Origin: Stercoripulliclostridium_A sp045535235
Lineage (GTDB): Bacteria > Bacillota > Clostridia > Christensenellales > DTU072
Reading direction: 5' to 3'
DNA: 45,627 nt
Assembly: GCA_045535235.1 (NCBI GenBank)
Contig: JAZSLG010000032.1
Span: 1 to 45,627 of the forward strand
Shown: in pieces, positions 43,192 through 45,627 of the stretch
Layout of the letters: the number at the start of each line of letters is the position of its first letter
Numbering within the stretch: the stretch's first letter is position 1
Made by a program: the position numbers and the translations under genes
Notes under the pieces: generated by a model
Databases searched by the model: none
Told to the model about the DNA's origin: nothing
What the model saw: the letters and a program-made list of their open reading frames with translations, nothing else

Positions 43192-45627
43192 ATGAAAAAC
43201 CTACAAGTATTCATTAGCTTTTGTGAAGGGGATAGGCAACTCAAAGAAGAATTAAAAGGCTTTTTAGTGGGGCTTATCGACGAATATAAAATGCAAGACG
43301 TCCATCTCGAAATTGTCGAGATGGATACTCATTGTGCAGGAGATTGGGATAGTTGGATGATTTCCGCAGTTAAGAATAGTGACGTTGTTGTAAGTTTACT
43401 TACGGAAAACGTTTGCTATCCAAAAAGCGGAACGCAAAAAAGGGTAAAGGAAGAGTTGCAAACGGCAAGGAGCAACGATAAAGGAATAGTACCCATTGTT
43501 TTTTGCACCCTTCCCGATGAATATCAGGCACACGTAGGTTGTGTTTCGCAAGCTTGGTGGGTACAAGGTCGAAACCTTGAGGACGTTTTTAGCGAGGCTA
43601 CGAGAAAGATAAAAATCCTTTTGGATGGAGTTATAAAAGGAACGCCAAGCAAGCAATATCAAAGTTCCAAAATCATTGGCGGAAAATTTAGGGCAAAGCA
43701 AAACTTTGTTGGGCGCCGTGACGAGCTACAATGGCTCAAAAAGGCGTTAGATGAGGAAAATATCGTCATTTTGAAGGGAGAGGGTGGAATAGGAAAGACG
43801 ACTCTTGCCCAAAAATTCTTTGAAGAAAACAGACGTTTTTATGACGATGCGTACATAATTGACGCGAGTAAAGGGATAAAAAGGGCAATCATAGACTGTC
43901 CTTTTGATGGCGTAGATAACGTTATGGACGAAGAAAAGAGGTATAACGAAAACGTTAAAAGGCTACATACCCTTTCCAGTAAAACGATAATAATAATGGA
44001 TAACTACGATGAAAGAGGTGAGGACGACGAAGAAGCCCTCATGCAAGTAAACGGAGCAGACTGTCGTTTCGTTATAACATCTCGTATAGGTTTGGAGAAC
44101 TTTAGCACGCTTAACGTTGGTCGCATGTCGGACGAGGAGCTAATAATTCTTGTAAAAACCCATTGTCCTAACGTAGCAAAGAAAAATCAACTTAGCGAAA
44201 GTGAGTGCGACGAGCTATTAAAAGACTTTTTCAAAAACGTAGATGGGTTGACCATTGCAGTAGAGTTGGCTTCCGCCATAATGAAGAATGGTGACGTAAA
44301 CTTGAGGGAAATTAACGAGGCGATACTAAAATGTAACGAAACGGTCGTTGTTGGAAGAGAAAACAAAAGAGCAAAATCGTTTGAGCATCTCTCAATGCTA
44401 TACGGATACGCCAATTTGAACGAAAAAGAAAAGATAATTTTGGACGCCGTTTGCCACGTGGCTCCTTGGGTGGGGGTATTACGTAGACATCTTAGAGAAT
44501 TGTTGGAATTGGAAAATAACGAAGAAATTAACGATTTGATTTCCAAGACTTTCTTGCGGATGGACGAAGGGAACAAGGTATCCATGCACCCCCTTTTATC
44601 CGACGTTTATTATAGGGATGAAAAAGTCTACGAATATAATAATGAAGAAATATTGCGTTACATATTGGATAATCCCATTGAGCAAGACAAGGATAACGAT
44701 TACTCGACGGCAAAACGCAAAAATATAGCAAGATACGCCTACGTTTTGGAAAAGAGGAAGCCCTCTTTTGGAAGCGGAGAATCAAATCTTTATTTAGAAT
44801 ACGAGTTTGAAAAGAAAATTAGCATGGAATATAGGGATCTTGGAGAATTAAACGAGGCGCTATATTATGGCGAAAAGGCTTTAGCGTTAAGAGAAATTAT
44901 ACCTGAAGACGACACTGAGGGACAGTTCATTCTTGCCGATATTTATAATAATATGGGGATTTTGTATTCATCTTTGGGGGATTTTGGGAATGCTTTGGCT
45001 TACTCTGAAAAGGCATTGTCGATATGCGAGCGCATATACGCAGATAATCCCGACCACCCAAGTATAGCGGGTGGTTACAATAATTTGGGTGTTAGGTATG
45101 GTGATCTTGGGGATAACGAAAAAGCATTAGAGTGTCATAAAAAGGCGTTGGTGATAAGGGAGCGCATATACGTAGATAATCCCGACCATCCCGATATAGC
45201 GATGAGTTACAACAACCTGGGTGTTACGTATAGTGATCTTGGGGATAACGAAAAAGCATTGGAGTATTATAAGAAGGCGTTGGTGATAAGGGAGCGCATA
45301 TACGCGGATAACCCCGACCATCCCGATATAGCGATGAGTTACAATAACCTGGGTAACACGTATAGAGACCTCGGGGATAACGAAAAAGCATTGGAGTATA
45401 AGAAAAAGGCGTTAGCTATATACGAGAGTATATACGCAGATAATCCCGACCATCCCGACATAGCAAGCAGTTACAATAACCTGGGTGTTACGTATAGTGA
45501 TCTTGGGGATAACGAAAAAGCATTGGAGTATTATAAGAAGGCGTTGGCGATAAGAGAGCGCATATACGCGGATAATCCCGATCACCCCGACATAGCAAGC
45601 AGTTACAATAACCTGGGTAACACGTAT
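43192..45627 (+). CDS. TIR / NB-ARC / tetratricopeptide STAND protein (C-terminus outside window)
   Basis: 812 codons are visible and the frame is open at the window end. An N-terminal TIR domain (about 4-145) shows VFISFCEGDRQLKEEL, WDSWMISAVKNSDVVVSLL and a candidate catalytic Glu88 in VKEELQTA. An NB-ARC NTPase follows: FVGRRDEL, Walker A GEGGIGKT (196-203), Walker B IIIMDNYD (Asp270), FVITSRIG, GLTIAVELA and the MHD-like SMHPLL (465-467). From about residue 545 run kinesin-light-chain-type TPRs of 44 residues. Bacterial TIR-STAND proteins are antiphage sensors whose TIR consumes NAD+. AAAGGAG lies seven bases before the ATG, 43 bases after the RyR copy 2 gene, with no terminator between. 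Confidence 0.9.
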   Translation, partial: MKNLQVFISFCEGDRQLKEELKGFLVGLIDEYKMQDVHLEIVEMDTHCAGDWDSWMISAVKNSDVVVSLLTENVCYPKSGTQKRVKEELQTARSNDKGIVPIVFCTLPDEYQAHVGCVSQAWWVQGRNLEDVFSEATRKIKILLDGVIKGTPSKQYQSSKIIGGKFRAKQNFVGRRDELQWLKKALDEENIVILKGEGGIGKTTLAQKFFEENRRFYDDAYIIDASKGIKRAIIDCPFDGVDNVMDEEKRYNENVKRLHTLSSKTIIIMDNYDERGEDDEEALMQVNGADCRFVITSRIGLENFSTLNVGRMSDEELIILVKTHCPNVAKKNQLSESECDELLKDFFKNVDGLTIAVELASAIMKNGDVNLREINEAILKCNETVVVGRENKRAKSFEHLSMLYGYANLNEKEKIILDAVCHVAPWVGVLRRHLRELLELENNEEINDLISKTFLRMDEGNKVSMHPLLSDVYYRDEKVYEYNNEEILRYILDNPIEQDKDNDYSTAKRKNIARYAYVLEKRKPSFGSGESNLYLEYEFEKKISMEYRDLGELNEALYYGEKALALREIIPEDDTEGQFILADIYNNMGILYSSLGDFGNALAYSEKALSICERIYADNPDHPSIAGGYNNLGVRYGDLGDNEKALECHKKALVIRERIYVDNPDHPDIAMSYNNLGVTYSDLGDNEKALEYYKKALVIRERIYADNPDHPDIAMSYNNLGNTYRDLGDNEKALEYKKKALAIYESIYADNPDHPDIASSYNNLGVTYSDLGDNEKALEYYKKALAIRERIYADNPDHPDIASSYNNLGNTY
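44977..45627 (+). repeat. Tandem 132-bp TPR-coding repeats
   Basis: The GGGGAT start of each unit recurs at 44977, 45109, 45241, 45373 and 45505, exactly 132 bases (44 codons) apart. The first unit is diverged. The later ones are nearly identical in DNA, with shared stretches such as GGGGATAACGAAAAAGCATT and GAGCGCATATACGC. The array continues past the window end. Confidence 0.95.

Noticed and set aside
44977..45627. CRISPR-like regular repeats
   Set aside because: The 132-base period is an exact multiple of three, stays in one open frame and encodes TPR units, with no variable spacers.

Overview
The window looks like a chromosomal segment of an uncultured, low-to-moderate G+C Gram-positive anaerobe, most likely a gut Clostridia-type Firmicute. 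The reasons are strong AGGAGG-type ribosome sites, textbook sigma-A promoters (TTGACN-17-TATAAT), many lipoproteins with LVxC lipoboxes and no outer-membrane genes, a CD1871A-like CXXC protein beside a polyferredoxin and a TlpA-like thioredoxin, and BspA-type leucine-rich repeats on a surface protease. Lineage below class cannot be read from the sequence.

Layout. (1) 94-2593 (+): a monocistronic cytosolic GH3 glycosidase. (2) 2818-19698 (-): a peptide-scavenging locus of about 17 kb. It encodes a 2508-residue S8 (subtilisin) cell-surface protease with BspA leucine-rich repeats, an InlB-repeat lipoprotein, a 954-residue peptide-binding lipoprotein, OppB/C permeases, OppD/F ATPases and a 98-residue membrane protein. 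The protease and the binding protein each carry an N-terminal lipobox and a C-terminal transmembrane helix with a charged cytoplasmic tail. (3) 20033-27810 (+): three lipoproteins that begin with the same Cys/His/Asp-rich module; the first also holds a thioredoxin-like domain. (4) 27876-30328 (-): a redox operon (CXXC membrane protein, NapH-like polyferredoxin, TlpA-like thioredoxin) that plausibly carries electrons across the membrane to extracytoplasmic thiols, perhaps those of region 3. (5) 30449-33326: a divergent pair, a two-domain flavodoxin-like oxidoreductase and an MFS sugar-type transporter. (6) 33494-37704 (+): a promoter, a 320-nt structured leader, and three genes (YbjN-like protein, Sel1/TPR-like protein, VirD4/TraG-like ATPase without membrane helices). 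(7) 37844-45627 (+, runs off the window): an apparent operon of two paralogous membrane proteins (pore-like TM region, two Rossmann/TrkA-N-like domains, C-terminal RyR domain) followed by a TIR/NB-ARC/TPR protein.

Region 7 is the best candidate for a new biological system. A TIR-STAND protein, which in other bacteria senses infection and processes NAD+, is encoded with a pair of putative ion channels that carry nucleotide-binding Rossmann folds and RyR domains. The attractive but unproven model is a defence system in which TIR activity, through NAD+ depletion or a cyclic ADP-ribose-type product, gates a membrane pore. Region 6, separated by a terminator and a new promoter, may be an accessory part or an independent minimal translocase.
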